Origin: Halococcaceae archaeon | Lineage (GTDB): Archaea > Halobacteriota > Halobacteria > Halobacteriales > Halalkalicoccaceae | Direction: 5' to 3' | Length of the DNA: 30,036 nucleotides | Assembly (NCBI GenBank): GCA_007129135.1 | Contig: SKWB01000178.1 | Location: forward strand, 1-30,036 | In this document: piece after piece, positions 1 through 7,777 of the stretch | Layout: every line of letters begins with the position of its first letter | Position numbering within the stretch: position 1 is the stretch's first letter | Made by a program: the position numbers and the translations under genes | Notes under the pieces: generated by a model | Told to the model about the DNA's origin: nothing | The model's input: the letters and a program-made list of their open reading frames with translations, nothing else | The model's database searches: none

Positions 1-866
1 AACGGACACCGCGGGGCGAACTTACAGCCCGGCTCCGGATCGATCAGGTCCGGCGGCTCGCCGGGCACCGAGACGAGGTCCTGTGAGTCCTCGCTGATGT
101 CCGGAAACGCGTTTCTGAGCCCCATCGTGTACGGATGTCGTGGGTTCTTGATGACGGTGCGGGCGTCGGCGTACTCGACGACGCGACCCGCGTACATTAC
201 CGCGATCGTATCGCAGGTCTCGGAGACGACCGACATGTCGTGGGTGATCATGATCATCCCCATCTCGTACTCCTCCTGGATCTCGTTGATCAGCTTGAGG
301 ATCCGGTCCTGGATCATCACGTCGAGCGCCGTCGTCGGCTCGTCGGCGAGCACGATCGACGGGCTCAGCGCGAGCGAGAGGGCGATCATCGCCCGCTGTG
401 CCATCCCGCCCGAGAACTGGTGTGGGTAGTCGGTGATACGGTCGGGCTCGAGGCCGAGCTCCTCGAAGAGGTCGCGTGCCCGCTGGCGCGCCTCCTTCTT
501 CGAGACGCCCTCGTGCACCCTGATCACCTGCATGATCTGTTTCCCGACCGTCTGGACGGGATCGAGCCCGTTCATCGCGGTCTGCGGGATCATCGAGATC
601 TCCTGCCAGCGGATCTGCTTTCGAAGCTCCTTTTCGGTTAGCTCGGTCAGTTCGGTCCCGTTCAGGTTCACCGAGCCGCCGGCGACCGATCCGTTCCGTG
701 GCAGGAGGTCGAAGACGGACTTCGCGAGCGTCGTCTTCCCGCAGCCGCTCTCCCCGACGAGCCCGAGCGTCTCTCGCTCCTCGACGGTGAACGAGACGCC
801 GTCGACGGCGTGTACGTCACCCGCCTCGGTTCTGTACCGTGTCTGAAGGTCGTTGATCTCTAGCAT
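1..866 (-). CDS. dppD: ABC transporter ATP-binding protein, DppD/OppD type (3' end beyond window)
   Basis: This is the ATPase of an oligopeptide/oligosaccharide-class ABC importer and works on the cytoplasmic face of the DppB-DppC pore. Reading from the ATG at 864-866, 288 codons are visible before the window edge cuts the C-terminus. The Walker A motif GESGCGKTT lies near residue 35. The ABC signature FSGGMAQR is followed by the Walker B segment VLADEPTTALD. Near the edge is the oligopeptide-family C-terminal extension, with PGEPPDLIDP and the cysteine pair in GCKFAPRCP. Cysteines here bind an iron-sulfur cluster in some DppD proteins. The start lies one base after the dppC stop, so it belongs to the dppBCD operon. 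A second ATPase (dppF) would be expected beyond position 1. The family is certain; the substrate is unknown. Confidence 0.93.
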   Translation of the reverse strand, partial: MLEINDLQTRYRTEAGDVHAVDGVSFTVEERETLGLVGESGCGKTTLAKSVFDLLPRNGSVAGGSVNLNGTELTELTEKELRKQIRWQEISMIPQTAMNGLDPVQTVGKQIMQVIRVHEGVSKKEARQRARDLFEELGLEPDRITDYPHQFSGGMAQRAMIALSLALSPSIVLADEPTTALDVMIQDRILKLINEIQEEYEMGMIMITHDMSVVSETCDTIAVMYAGRVVEYADARTVIKNPRHPYTMGLRNAFPDISEDSQDLVSVPGEPPDLIDPEPGCKFAPRCP

Positions 867-867
867 G

Positions 868-1815
868 TCAGTGTCTCAGCTCCCGGTTGGTGATCTCCTC
901 GAGGCTCCGTCCGATGAAGAAGACGGACGCTACGAGCAGCATGATGCAGATACCGGCCGGGAGGACCCACCACCAAGCGAAGCGGATCCCGCCCGAGTGG
1001 TAAGCCTGGAACAGCATCTGTCCCCAGGACCAGAGCGTCGGATCCCCGAACCCGAGGAACGCGAGGCTCGCCTCGTAGATGACCGCGTACGCGACCGCGA
1101 ACGCCATGTACAGCCCCACCAGGGGGAGGACGTTCGGGAAGATGTGCCGGTACATGATCCGGACGTCGCTCGCGCCGACGGCCTTCGCCGACTCGACGTA
1201 CGGCCGTTGCTTCTGGGATAACACCTCCGACCGGATCACCCTCGCCGAGTCGCGCCAGAGTATGAGCCCGATCACGATGATGATGTTCTGTATGTTGGTC
1301 CCGAATATGAAGACGAGCACGATCACGAACGGGAGGAACGGGAGCCCGTAGGCGACGTCCACGATCCGCATGAGGATGTCGTCGACCTTCCCGCCGTAGT
1401 AGGCGCTGACGAGCGCGACGTTCGACCCGATGAAGACGGCGATCAGCGCGGCCAGCAGCCCGACCATGATCGACACCTGCGTCGACATGATCACCTGCGA
1501 GAGGACGTCCTCACCGTAGTTGGTGGTCCCGAGCGGGTGATCCGCCGTCGGGGCGGTCGTTCGAAGGACCTGCCCGTCGTCGCCCCGGTGAACCGCCGCC
1601 GGCTCGTAGGGTGCGAGGAACGGGGCAAAGAGGGCCATGAAGACGAAGAACAACAGGATCACGACGCCGATCTTGCCGAGTCGGTCGCCCAGGACGACGT
1701 TTCCGACGGAGAGGACGTCGTTCTTGTACCGTTCGAGCCGCCGTCTGCTCAGGACACCCGTCCCGGAGTCGGTGGTGATGCGGTCCAGTACGCGGTCGGC
1801 GATCGATGTGCTCAT
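868..1815 (-). CDS. dppC: ABC transporter permease, DppC/OppC type
   Basis: This is the second membrane subunit of the oligopeptide-type ABC importer, 315 residues, the usual family length. After a cytoplasmic N-terminus there is a first membrane helix (about residues 50-68). An external loop then carries the family hallmark HPLGTTNYGEDVLSQVI. A five-helix BPD_transp_1 core follows. The EAA coupling loop reads YVESAKAVGASDVRIMYRHI, and a second family motif, EASLAFLGFGDPTLWSWGQ, lies close to the end. The start codon overlaps the stop of dppB by four bases (ATGA), indicating translational coupling. No residue is obviously missing. Substrate class (peptide, oligosaccharide or nickel) cannot be read from the permease itself. 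Confidence 0.95.
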   Translation of the reverse strand: MSTSIADRVLDRITTDSGTGVLSRRRLERYKNDVLSVGNVVLGDRLGKIGVVILLFFVFMALFAPFLAPYEPAAVHRGDDGQVLRTTAPTADHPLGTTNYGEDVLSQVIMSTQVSIMVGLLAALIAVFIGSNVALVSAYYGGKVDDILMRIVDVAYGLPFLPFVIVLVFIFGTNIQNIIIVIGLILWRDSARVIRSEVLSQKQRPYVESAKAVGASDVRIMYRHIFPNVLPLVGLYMAFAVAYAVIYEASLAFLGFGDPTLWSWGQMLFQAYHSGGIRFAWWWVLPAGICIMLLVASVFFIGRSLEEITNRELRH

Positions 1816-2795
1816 TCGTATTTCACCCGTGGGTCGAGGTAGACGTAGGTCAGGTCGGCGACGAAGTTCATGAAGATGACCACGCTCCCCATGAGGAAGA
1901 AGATCGCTTGTGCGATCGCGTAGTCGTTGAACTGGACGGAGTCGACCATCTCACGGCCCATGCCGGGCCAGCTGAAGACGGTCTCGATGACCAGCGACCC
2001 CCCGAGCGAGATACCGACGACGAGCGCGATGACGGTCGTGATCGGGAGGATCGAGTTCCGTGCGGCGTGTTTGTAGAGGATGATGTGTTCGGGAAGCCCC
2101 TCGGCCTTCTTGATCTCGATGAAGTCCTCGTCGAGCACCTGTATCATGCTGCTGCGCATGAGCAGGGCGGGCGTGGCCATGTAGAAGATCACCCCCGTCA
2201 GGAGCGGCAAGAACATGTGGTAGAGGAAGTCCACGGCGAAGTAGCGCTGGTAGAAGACGCTCACCTCCGTCCCGGGTGCACGCATCCCGCCGGAGGGGAA
2301 CCAGCCGAGGCCGAACGGGAAGACCATCAGCAGGACGATGCCGATCCAGAACTCGGGCGAGGAGCGGGCGACGAGCGTCAGGACGACGCCGGCCTGTTCC
2401 TTGGCCGTGCCCCTGACCCAGCCCATGAACGCGCCGACGGCGACGCCGATCGTGTACGAGATGAAGAACGCCGGACCCATCAGGAGGATCGTGTTCCAGA
2501 ACCGGACGGCGACGATGTCGTAGACCGGTGAGCCGTACCGGTAGGAGTGTCCCATGTCCAGCGCGACGAGCTGTCGGAGGAACTCGACGTACTGGATGTG
2601 CATCGGTTCGTTCAACCCCAGGTCCTCCAGCACTTCCTGTCGCTGTTCGGGGGTCATCCCGTCGAGCAGGTACATCGTCGTCGGGTCCCCCGGGGCGATC
2701 CGAAAGATCACGAACAACAACGTCAGGAATACGAAGTAGGTCACGAGGAGTTGGCCTATCCGCCGTGCCACATATTTCTGCATGCCTTGGCTCAT
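1812..2795 (-). CDS. dppB: ABC transporter permease, DppB/OppB type
   Basis: First membrane subunit of the same importer, 327 residues. An N-terminal helix (about residues 12-33) leads into the motif RIAPGDPTT. The transmembrane core follows, with the EAA loop DFIEIKKAEGLPEHIILYKH and the family motif VIETVFSWPGMG. The protein ends in DPRVKYE, a typical DppB tail. ATG 2795 is taken as the start because it is the first one after the probable promoter. ATG 2783 (MQKYVARRIGQ) fits the usual family N-terminus equally well and is a real alternative. The gene heads the minus-strand dppB-dppC-dppD operon and is divergent from the binding-protein gene at 3121. Confidence 0.94.
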   Translation of the reverse strand: MSQGMQKYVARRIGQLLVTYFVFLTLLFVIFRIAPGDPTTMYLLDGMTPEQRQEVLEDLGLNEPMHIQYVEFLRQLVALDMGHSYRYGSPVYDIVAVRFWNTILLMGPAFFISYTIGVAVGAFMGWVRGTAKEQAGVVLTLVARSSPEFWIGIVLLMVFPFGLGWFPSGGMRAPGTEVSVFYQRYFAVDFLYHMFLPLLTGVIFYMATPALLMRSSMIQVLDEDFIEIKKAEGLPEHIILYKHAARNSILPITTVIALVVGISLGGSLVIETVFSWPGMGREMVDSVQFNDYAIAQAIFFLMGSVVIFMNFVADLTYVYLDPRVKYE

Positions 2796-3120
2796 GAGTG
2801 CGTTTCGCTACCGAGAACCATCCAGGCCGTATACTTAAATCAATCTATTTTCCTTATATACTGGAGGAAAGAATCCGGTTTCGTGTCGGGGGGTCCGTGA
2901 CGGTGATCCCACCGCCGGGGGTACTCCGCTCGGTGCGGCGGCGCGCGCTGAGACCCTGAAATCGGATGTATGCACGCCTCTCCGGCGAGGAACGACCGAC
3001 CGTTGCACCGTCGATCCCCGCGATCGAACCCGGCCTGTCGTATAATTTCTGCCATTTTAAACTCTGAACTATCCACGCACATATATATACCCCGGTTTCC
3101 ACACGTCTACTGGGCAGATC
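2796..3120. promoter_or_regulatory. Divergent promoter region between dppB and the binding-protein gene
   Basis: This 325-base interval holds no convincing gene and is locally AT-rich. On the plus strand a TATA-like run at 3080-3089 lies about 32-40 bases before the ATG at 3121, predicting a leader of only about 10 bases. On the minus strand a TTTAAGTATAC-like element at 2830-2840 lies about 40 bases before the dppB ATG. A second AT-rich element sits at 2853-2860. The reading frames here lack homology and typical composition, so I treat them as chance. The elements are seen in the sequence; promoter function is inferred. Confidence 0.6.
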
Positions 3121-4953
3121 ATGACCAGCTATCGCATGGGGAAGAGTCCGGCCGAGCCGTCACGCCGGAGGTTCCTCAAGACGACCGGTACGATCGGAGC
3201 AGCGGGACTGATGGCGACGGCCGGATGTCTCGGTGGGAACGGACCCGGAGACGACGACGAAGCGGACGACGGAGATGGGGGAGAGTTGGATGTCGATTTC
3301 CCCGAGGAGTACGTCGAAGAGGACCCGGAGGGAGAGCCGGTATCGGCCATCCACGAGGCGCTCGACGCCGACTTCCCGCTCCGACACTACTACTCCGAGG
3401 TACACACCAACATCCTCGCGGACCTCGGCTTCGACATGGAGTACAACGTCCGGGCCTTGCAGGCCCACCTCGACGAGACGTTCGTCGCTCGAAACCACGA
3501 CATCATGAACCTCCGGTACCTGGACGGGTTCGACCCCGACCGGCCGATTCGGGACGGAGCCTCCGAGGCGGCACTGGACGAGGGTGGTGCGAACAACGCG
3601 AACCACTGGAACCCGGAGTACGAGGAGCTGCTCAGCGAGCAGGCCGCGCTGATCGACGAGGACGAGCGTCAGGAGCTCGTCTTTCAGTGCCAGGAGTACC
3701 TCGTGGACGAGTACATACTGGTGCCGATCCTCGTCCAGGACCGTGCGATGCCGTACAACTCCAACCGGATCACCGGCGGGGTCGAGGAGTACTTGGAGGA
3801 CGGTCTCGCGGGGATCACGAACATGGTCAACATCGAGACCGAGGACGGGGAGCTACGGACGGCCCAGCAGGAGGACCTCAACACCCTCGATCCCATGGCC
3901 GCCGAGCGCGGTCGGGCCGACCGCGACTACGGCCGCCTCATCTTCGACCGGCTGATGCACCCGACGCCGGAGGCCGACTTCCTCGCCGACGAGTGGGCAG
4001 CCGAATCGGTCGAACAACCGGACGACACGACCTACGAGGTGACGCTACGCGAGGGACTCGAGTTCCACGACGGGGAACCGGTCACCGCGGAGGACATCGA
4101 GTTCACCTACACCTACGGTGCGGAACAGAGCGCCGGTCTCAGGGGGGTGCTCGGGAACTTAGAGGAGATCACCGTCGAGGACGAACTCTCGTTGACCTTC
4201 CACATGAGCCAGCCCGACGCGACGTTCATGCTCCGGGCGCTGGCGGGCCGCGATTCGGGTATCCTCCCGCGGCACATCCTCGAGGACGTCGACGATCCGA
4301 GCGGCTGGGACCAGGACGAGGACATGTTCATCGGCAGTGGCCCGTTCATGCTGAACAGCTACGACCCCGGTGAGGAGCTCGTCCTCGACGCACACGAGGC
4401 CCACCAGTTCGCCCCGAACGTCGACCGGGTGGTGCGGATACAGTCCGCGGACTCCGCCTCTGCGGCGTCGGCCGTCGAGGACGAGACCGTCGATATGGTG
4501 CCGTACGACCTCCCGCCGGACCAGCTCGAGCGCCTCGAACAGGAGGACCACATCGAGATCGCGGAGGCGCTCATGACCTCGATCCACTACTGTACGATGA
4601 ACATGCACCCCGACCGGGAGGACGGTCCGTTCAGGTTCTACGAGGTCCGGCAGGCGGTCGGTCACACGTTCGACCGAGAGGAGTGGCTGGACATCGCCGG
4701 CGCCGGATTCGGTGAGGTGCTGAACACGCCGATGTCACCCGGCCTCGAGTTCTGGGCCGCTCCCGAGGACAGGGTCTCGCCCGACCCGTTCGACACCGAC
4801 CAGGCGATCGAGATCCTCGGGGAAGCCGGCTTCCGCTGGGACGAGGACGGACAGCTCCACTACCCCGCGGATACGAGTGACCTCACGACACAGGACGAGG
4901 CGTACAACTGGGACGACCACGACGTGCCGGACGTGCTGGCCGACTACGAGTAG
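3121..4953 (+). CDS. Family-5 solute-binding lipoprotein, apparently circularly permuted
   Basis: Binding protein (610 residues) for the adjacent Dpp-type importer, predicted to be Tat-exported and lipid-anchored. RRRFLK at residues 15-20 is the twin-arginine motif and TAGC ending at Cys36 is the lipobox. An Asp/Glu/Gly linker follows. The domain order is odd. Residues about 75-240 resemble the end of a normal SBP_5 protein, for example NHWNPEYEELLSEQ followed by ERQELVFQCQEYLVDE. Residues 243-330 then resemble the normal beginning: LRTAQQEDLNTLDP, then TYEVTLREGLEFHDGEPVTA. The remainder follows canonical order and stops after EILGEAGF, where a normal protein would continue into the part found here at the N-terminus. 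Substrate is unknown; the neighbouring dehydratases suggest acid sugars or uronate oligomers. Start choice rests on the TATA element and the signal peptide. Confidence 0.88.
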   Translation: MTSYRMGKSPAEPSRRRFLKTTGTIGAAGLMATAGCLGGNGPGDDDEADDGDGGELDVDFPEEYVEEDPEGEPVSAIHEALDADFPLRHYYSEVHTNILADLGFDMEYNVRALQAHLDETFVARNHDIMNLRYLDGFDPDRPIRDGASEAALDEGGANNANHWNPEYEELLSEQAALIDEDERQELVFQCQEYLVDEYILVPILVQDRAMPYNSNRITGGVEEYLEDGLAGITNMVNIETEDGELRTAQQEDLNTLDPMAAERGRADRDYGRLIFDRLMHPTPEADFLADEWAAESVEQPDDTTYEVTLREGLEFHDGEPVTAEDIEFTYTYGAEQSAGLRGVLGNLEEITVEDELSLTFHMSQPDATFMLRALAGRDSGILPRHILEDVDDPSGWDQDEDMFIGSGPFMLNSYDPGEELVLDAHEAHQFAPNVDRVVRIQSADSASAASAVEDETVDMVPYDLPPDQLERLEQEDHIEIAEALMTSIHYCTMNMHPDREDGPFRFYEVRQAVGHTFDREEWLDIAGAGFGEVLNTPMSPGLEFWAAPEDRVSPDPFDTDQAIEILGEAGFRWDEDGQLHYPADTSDLTTQDEAYNWDDHDVPDVLADYE

Positions 4954-4973
4954 GTCACGGAGCCGTCGACTAC

Positions 4974-4980
4974 TTTTTTT
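4974..4980 (+). terminator. T-tract terminator after the binding-protein gene
   Basis: Seven consecutive T residues lie 21 bases after the stop codon at 4953, in otherwise GC-rich DNA. Oligo-T on the non-template strand is the usual intrinsic termination signal of archaeal RNA polymerase. No hairpin is needed, and none is obvious before it. Confidence 0.6.
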
Positions 4981-5009
4981 CGGATCACCGAGATCGAAAC
5001 GGCGAGCGT

Positions 5010-5028
5010 CGCACGTCGAGGACGTGCG
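5010..5028. promoter_or_regulatory. Perfect inverted repeat upstream of the first dehydratase gene
   Basis: The sequence CGCACGTC-GAG-GACGTGCG forms an eight-base perfect inverted repeat with a three-base centre. It lies between the terminator of the previous gene and a weak AT-rich element (about 5030-5040) preceding the ATG at 5066. Its position immediately upstream of the presumed TATA region fits an operator for a dimeric regulator better than a transcription terminator, because no T-tract follows. The regulator is unknown. Confidence 0.45.
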
Positions 5029-5065
5029 GAGAAAACTACTACCTCCCCCGTGGAGTCGGGACAGC

Positions 5066-6202
5066 ATGGCGATCAGCTCGATCGACAGCGTCGAGACGGT
5101 AGCGCTCGAGGCACCGCTCACCGAACCGTTCGGCTACGCACAGGAGTGGGTGGACACCCGCACCGCGCTGCTCGTCCGGGTCGAGAGCTCGGACGGGACC
5201 GTTGGGTGGGGCGAGTGCTGGGGGCCGACCGCGGGAACCCGCGGGACGGTCGAGGAGATCCTTCGCCCAGTGGTCGTCGGCGAGGACCCGACGGACGTCG
5301 AGCGGCTCTACGACCGCATGTACGACGTCTGCCGGGCCGCCTACCAGTCGGTCGTTCCGCTGCCCGCGATCAGCGGCGTGGAGATCGCACTCTGGGACCT
5401 CTCGGGGAAGCTCCTGGGTCAGCCCGTCTCGTCGCTACTCGGTGGTCGTCACCGGAACGAGACCCGCACGTACGCGACGGGACACTACTTCAAGCCGGTC
5501 GAGGACCTCGAAGAGCAGTACCGACGGATCGTCGAGGAGGCGACGAGAAACGCCTCGCTCGGGGCTCTCAAGCTCAAGGTCGGCCTCCAGCTCCTGGGCT
5601 ACGGACCGGACGAGGACCTCGAACTCGTCCGCCGCGTTCGGGACGCGGTCGGAGAGGACGTCGATCTCATGGTCGACGCCAACTACGCCTACGACCGGCC
5701 GACCGCCCGGTCTGTCGGCGAGCATCTGGCCGAGTACGACGTTCGGTGGTTCGAGGAGCCGGTGAGGCCGGAGGATCTGGAGGGGTACGCCGACCTGAGG
5801 CGGACGCTCTCGGTTCCGATCGCGGGCGGCGAGTGTCACACGCCGGCCGAGTTCGACCGACTCCTCGACGCCGACGCCCTCGACGTCGCCCAGCCCGACC
5901 TCTGCAACGTCGGCGGGCTCACCCCGGCGAGGAGGCTCGCCGACCGCGTCCGCCCCTACCGGACCGTCGCGGTCGTGCCCCACGTCTGGGGGACGCCGAT
6001 CGCGATCGGGGCGAGCCTCCAGTACATCGCGACGCTCGTGGACGACGCGCCCCTCGAGTTCGACCGGTCGCCGAACCCGCTTCGCGAGGAGCTCACCGCC
6101 GACCGGTTCGTCGAGGGCGACGGATCCGTCCCGATCCCCGCCGACCCGGGTCTCGGGGTGGAACTCGACCCCGACGCCGTCGAGGCCTACCGGGTCGATT
6201 GA
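5066..6202 (+). CDS. Enolase-superfamily acid-sugar dehydratase (mandelate racemase subgroup)
   Basis: A 378-residue member of the mandelate racemase/muconate-lactonizing enzyme family, probably a soluble Mg2+-dependent dehydratase of an aldonate or aldarate. The capping domain covers about residues 5-125 and the barrel about 135-365. Catalytic positions are visible: Lys169/Lys171 (KxK), metal ligands Asp204, Glu230 and Glu256, the Asp278-His306 dyad, and Glu331. KxK plus the Asp-His dyad places it in the mandelate racemase subgroup, whose members are mostly acid-sugar dehydratases. ATG 5066 (MAISSIDSVE) starts exactly where the family N-terminal strand begins, so upstream in-frame codons were rejected. 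It is convergent with the next dehydratase. Galactarate, gluconate or galactonate are possible substrates; sequence reading does not decide. Confidence 0.9.
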   Translation: MAISSIDSVETVALEAPLTEPFGYAQEWVDTRTALLVRVESSDGTVGWGECWGPTAGTRGTVEEILRPVVVGEDPTDVERLYDRMYDVCRAAYQSVVPLPAISGVEIALWDLSGKLLGQPVSSLLGGRHRNETRTYATGHYFKPVEDLEEQYRRIVEEATRNASLGALKLKVGLQLLGYGPDEDLELVRRVRDAVGEDVDLMVDANYAYDRPTARSVGEHLAEYDVRWFEEPVRPEDLEGYADLRRTLSVPIAGGECHTPAEFDRLLDADALDVAQPDLCNVGGLTPARRLADRVRPYRTVAVVPHVWGTPIAIGASLQYIATLVDDAPLEFDRSPNPLREELTADRFVEGDGSVPIPADPGLGVELDPDAVEAYRVD

Positions 6203-6326
6203 GCCCGCGAACCACCGTGCTCCGGACCCGCGCTCGACCGTGGTTGGTGGGTATCGCGTCCGTCGGGGCCCTCTATCGGGCGACCAACTGCCGACCGAGG
6301 GACGGCGGGCCGCGGCTCTCGAGTGC

Positions 6327-7496
6327 TCACTCGTAGACGTGGACGCTCCCCGTGGCGTTCTCCTCGATGTACTCCCAGTCGTACTCGACGCCGAGGCCGG
6401 GGCCCTCGGGGACCGGGACCGTTCCGTCGGCGTCGATCGCGTCGAGCATGTCGGAGTAGTCACCCTCGTAGACCGGCGGCTGCGTGTTCGCACAGTCCGG
6501 GTGGACCAGCGCCATCTCGTAGTAGTTCGCGTTGCGGGTCGCGGCGAGACAGTGACGCTGTGCGGGGCCGGGGGCGTGGTACTCGACGTCGAGGCCGAAG
6601 CCCTCAGCCACGCGAGCGATCTTCATCGCCCCCGTGATACCGGCGTCGTACTCGGGGTCGGCGCGGACGAAGTCGGTCGCGCCGTTCGCGACGAAGTCCG
6701 TGTGACTCTCGAGGCCGCGGACGTGTTCGGTCTGCAGTATCGGCGTCTCGATCGTCTCGCGGAGCTTCCGGTGGGCGTGCTGACTGATCCCGGCGTCCTT
6801 CATCGGGTCCTCGTACCAGAGAAAGCCCTGTTCGTCGCAGGCGCGGCCGACTTTGAGCGTGTCCGCCCACGTATCGAGGTGACAGGCCGGATCGAGCATG
6901 AGGTCCATCTCACCGCCGACGCGCTCGCCGACCGCGTGGACCGCCTCGACGATCTTCTGCGTGCTGCGCAGCTCGTCCGGCCAGATGTGGAGTTTGTAGC
7001 CGGGATAGCCCATCTCGAGACACTCCTCCGCGAAGTCGGCGAAGTCCTCGGGCGTCTCGAGTCCACCCTCGTCGTCGCCGGGGTAGGTCGAGGCGTAGGC
7101 CGGCAGTCGCCTCCGGTAGGTGCCGAGCAGTTCGTGGATCGGCGCGTCGTAGTACTTCCCCGCGAGGTCCCAGAGCGCGATGTCGACGGGGCCGATCCCC
7201 ATGCGGTCGTACTTCCGGAGCGCGCGTTTGATCTCGCTCCAGTGTTTCTCGCGATCGAACGGGTTTTCCCCGACGAGGTAGTCCGCGAACATGTTGATCT
7301 GGGCCGCACCGGGGGAGTTCCCCCCGACGTACTCGCCCGTGACGCCCTCGTCGGTCTGGACCTCGATCGCGAAGAGCTTGCGGTCCGTGACCGCTCCCGG
7401 CTGGTAGACGGGATCGAACCCGTAGGAGGAAAAGCCCACGTCCTCGAGCGGGTAGCTGAACTCGGTCGACGCTATCCGTGTGATCGTCGGAGCCAT
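6327..7496 (-). CDS. Enolase-superfamily dehydratase with a KxH motif
   Basis: A 389-residue enolase-superfamily protein and likely acid-sugar dehydratase. The barrel carries Lys168 and His170 in GYKLHIWPD, so the usual second lysine of KxK is replaced by histidine. Asp202, Glu229 (WYEDP) and Glu257 (QTEHVRG) supply the metal site. Asp280 with His307 (EYHAPG) looks like the Asp-His dyad, and Glu327 is the last conserved acid. The ATG at 7494-7496 (MAPTITRIAS) was chosen because the family N-terminus begins there; an upstream extension to 7643 has basic, non-haloarchaeal composition. The gene is convergent with the 5066-6202 dehydratase. It follows the first IclR gene on the same strand, with a 281-base gap holding a TATA element and a palindrome. 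Substrate is unknown. Confidence 0.88.
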   Translation of the reverse strand: MAPTITRIASTEFSYPLEDVGFSSYGFDPVYQPGAVTDRKLFAIEVQTDEGVTGEYVGGNSPGAAQINMFADYLVGENPFDREKHWSEIKRALRKYDRMGIGPVDIALWDLAGKYYDAPIHELLGTYRRRLPAYASTYPGDDEGGLETPEDFADFAEECLEMGYPGYKLHIWPDELRSTQKIVEAVHAVGERVGGEMDLMLDPACHLDTWADTLKVGRACDEQGFLWYEDPMKDAGISQHAHRKLRETIETPILQTEHVRGLESHTDFVANGATDFVRADPEYDAGITGAMKIARVAEGFGLDVEYHAPGPAQRHCLAATRNANYYEMALVHPDCANTQPPVYEGDYSDMLDAIDADGTVPVPEGPGLGVEYDWEYIEENATGSVHVYE

Positions 7497-7777
7497 CGGG
7501 TGGTGGGTCGAACGGAGGGAGGTTAAGTCGTTCCGTCCGGGGCGGTGTCGACCGTCACGGGGGGAACGAATGGCCGTTCGGTATCGCTGACCGGTCATCC
7601 TGCTTATCTGTGTGTGAACGGCCCGCACACCCCGTCGGTCCACGACCTTACAGGCGTACGACTGTCATTCGTGGGTTCACCATCGCCGAACGGATTAATA
7701 TACTTATATCTTTTCGGCACTGCTAGTACGCCTGCTGTGGGATGTGGGAGACGGTCCGCGATGGCCGTTCTCGCCCG
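7497..7777 (-). promoter_or_regulatory. Promoter and candidate operator region of the KxH dehydratase gene
   Basis: This 281-base gap contains no supportable gene. On the minus strand a strong TATA-like stretch at 7693-7710 is followed directly by a palindrome GTTC-N9-GAAC at 7675-7691. That places the palindrome about where transcription would start, a position typical of repressor sites. The leader to the ATG at 7496 would then be about 175 bases, unusually long for a haloarchaeon. An opposite-orientation pair, GAAC-N8-GTTC, lies within 7563-7580. The same GTTC-N9-GAAC motif recurs in front of the neighbouring iclR gene. Confidence 0.5.

Noticed and set aside
2840..3102. Small minus-strand frames in the dppB-binding-protein spacer
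   Set aside because: They overlap both promoters, have no family features and have a basic composition unlike the neighbours.
2970..4373. A 467-codon plus-strand frame overlapping the binding-protein gene
   Set aside because: It lies out of frame with a secreted lipoprotein that has a Tat signal and family motifs. The translation is very arginine-rich, unlike haloarchaeal proteins.
7497..7643. N-terminal extension of the KxH dehydratase to 7643
   Set aside because: The extension is basic and has no family similarity; the family N-terminus begins at the ATG ending at 7496.
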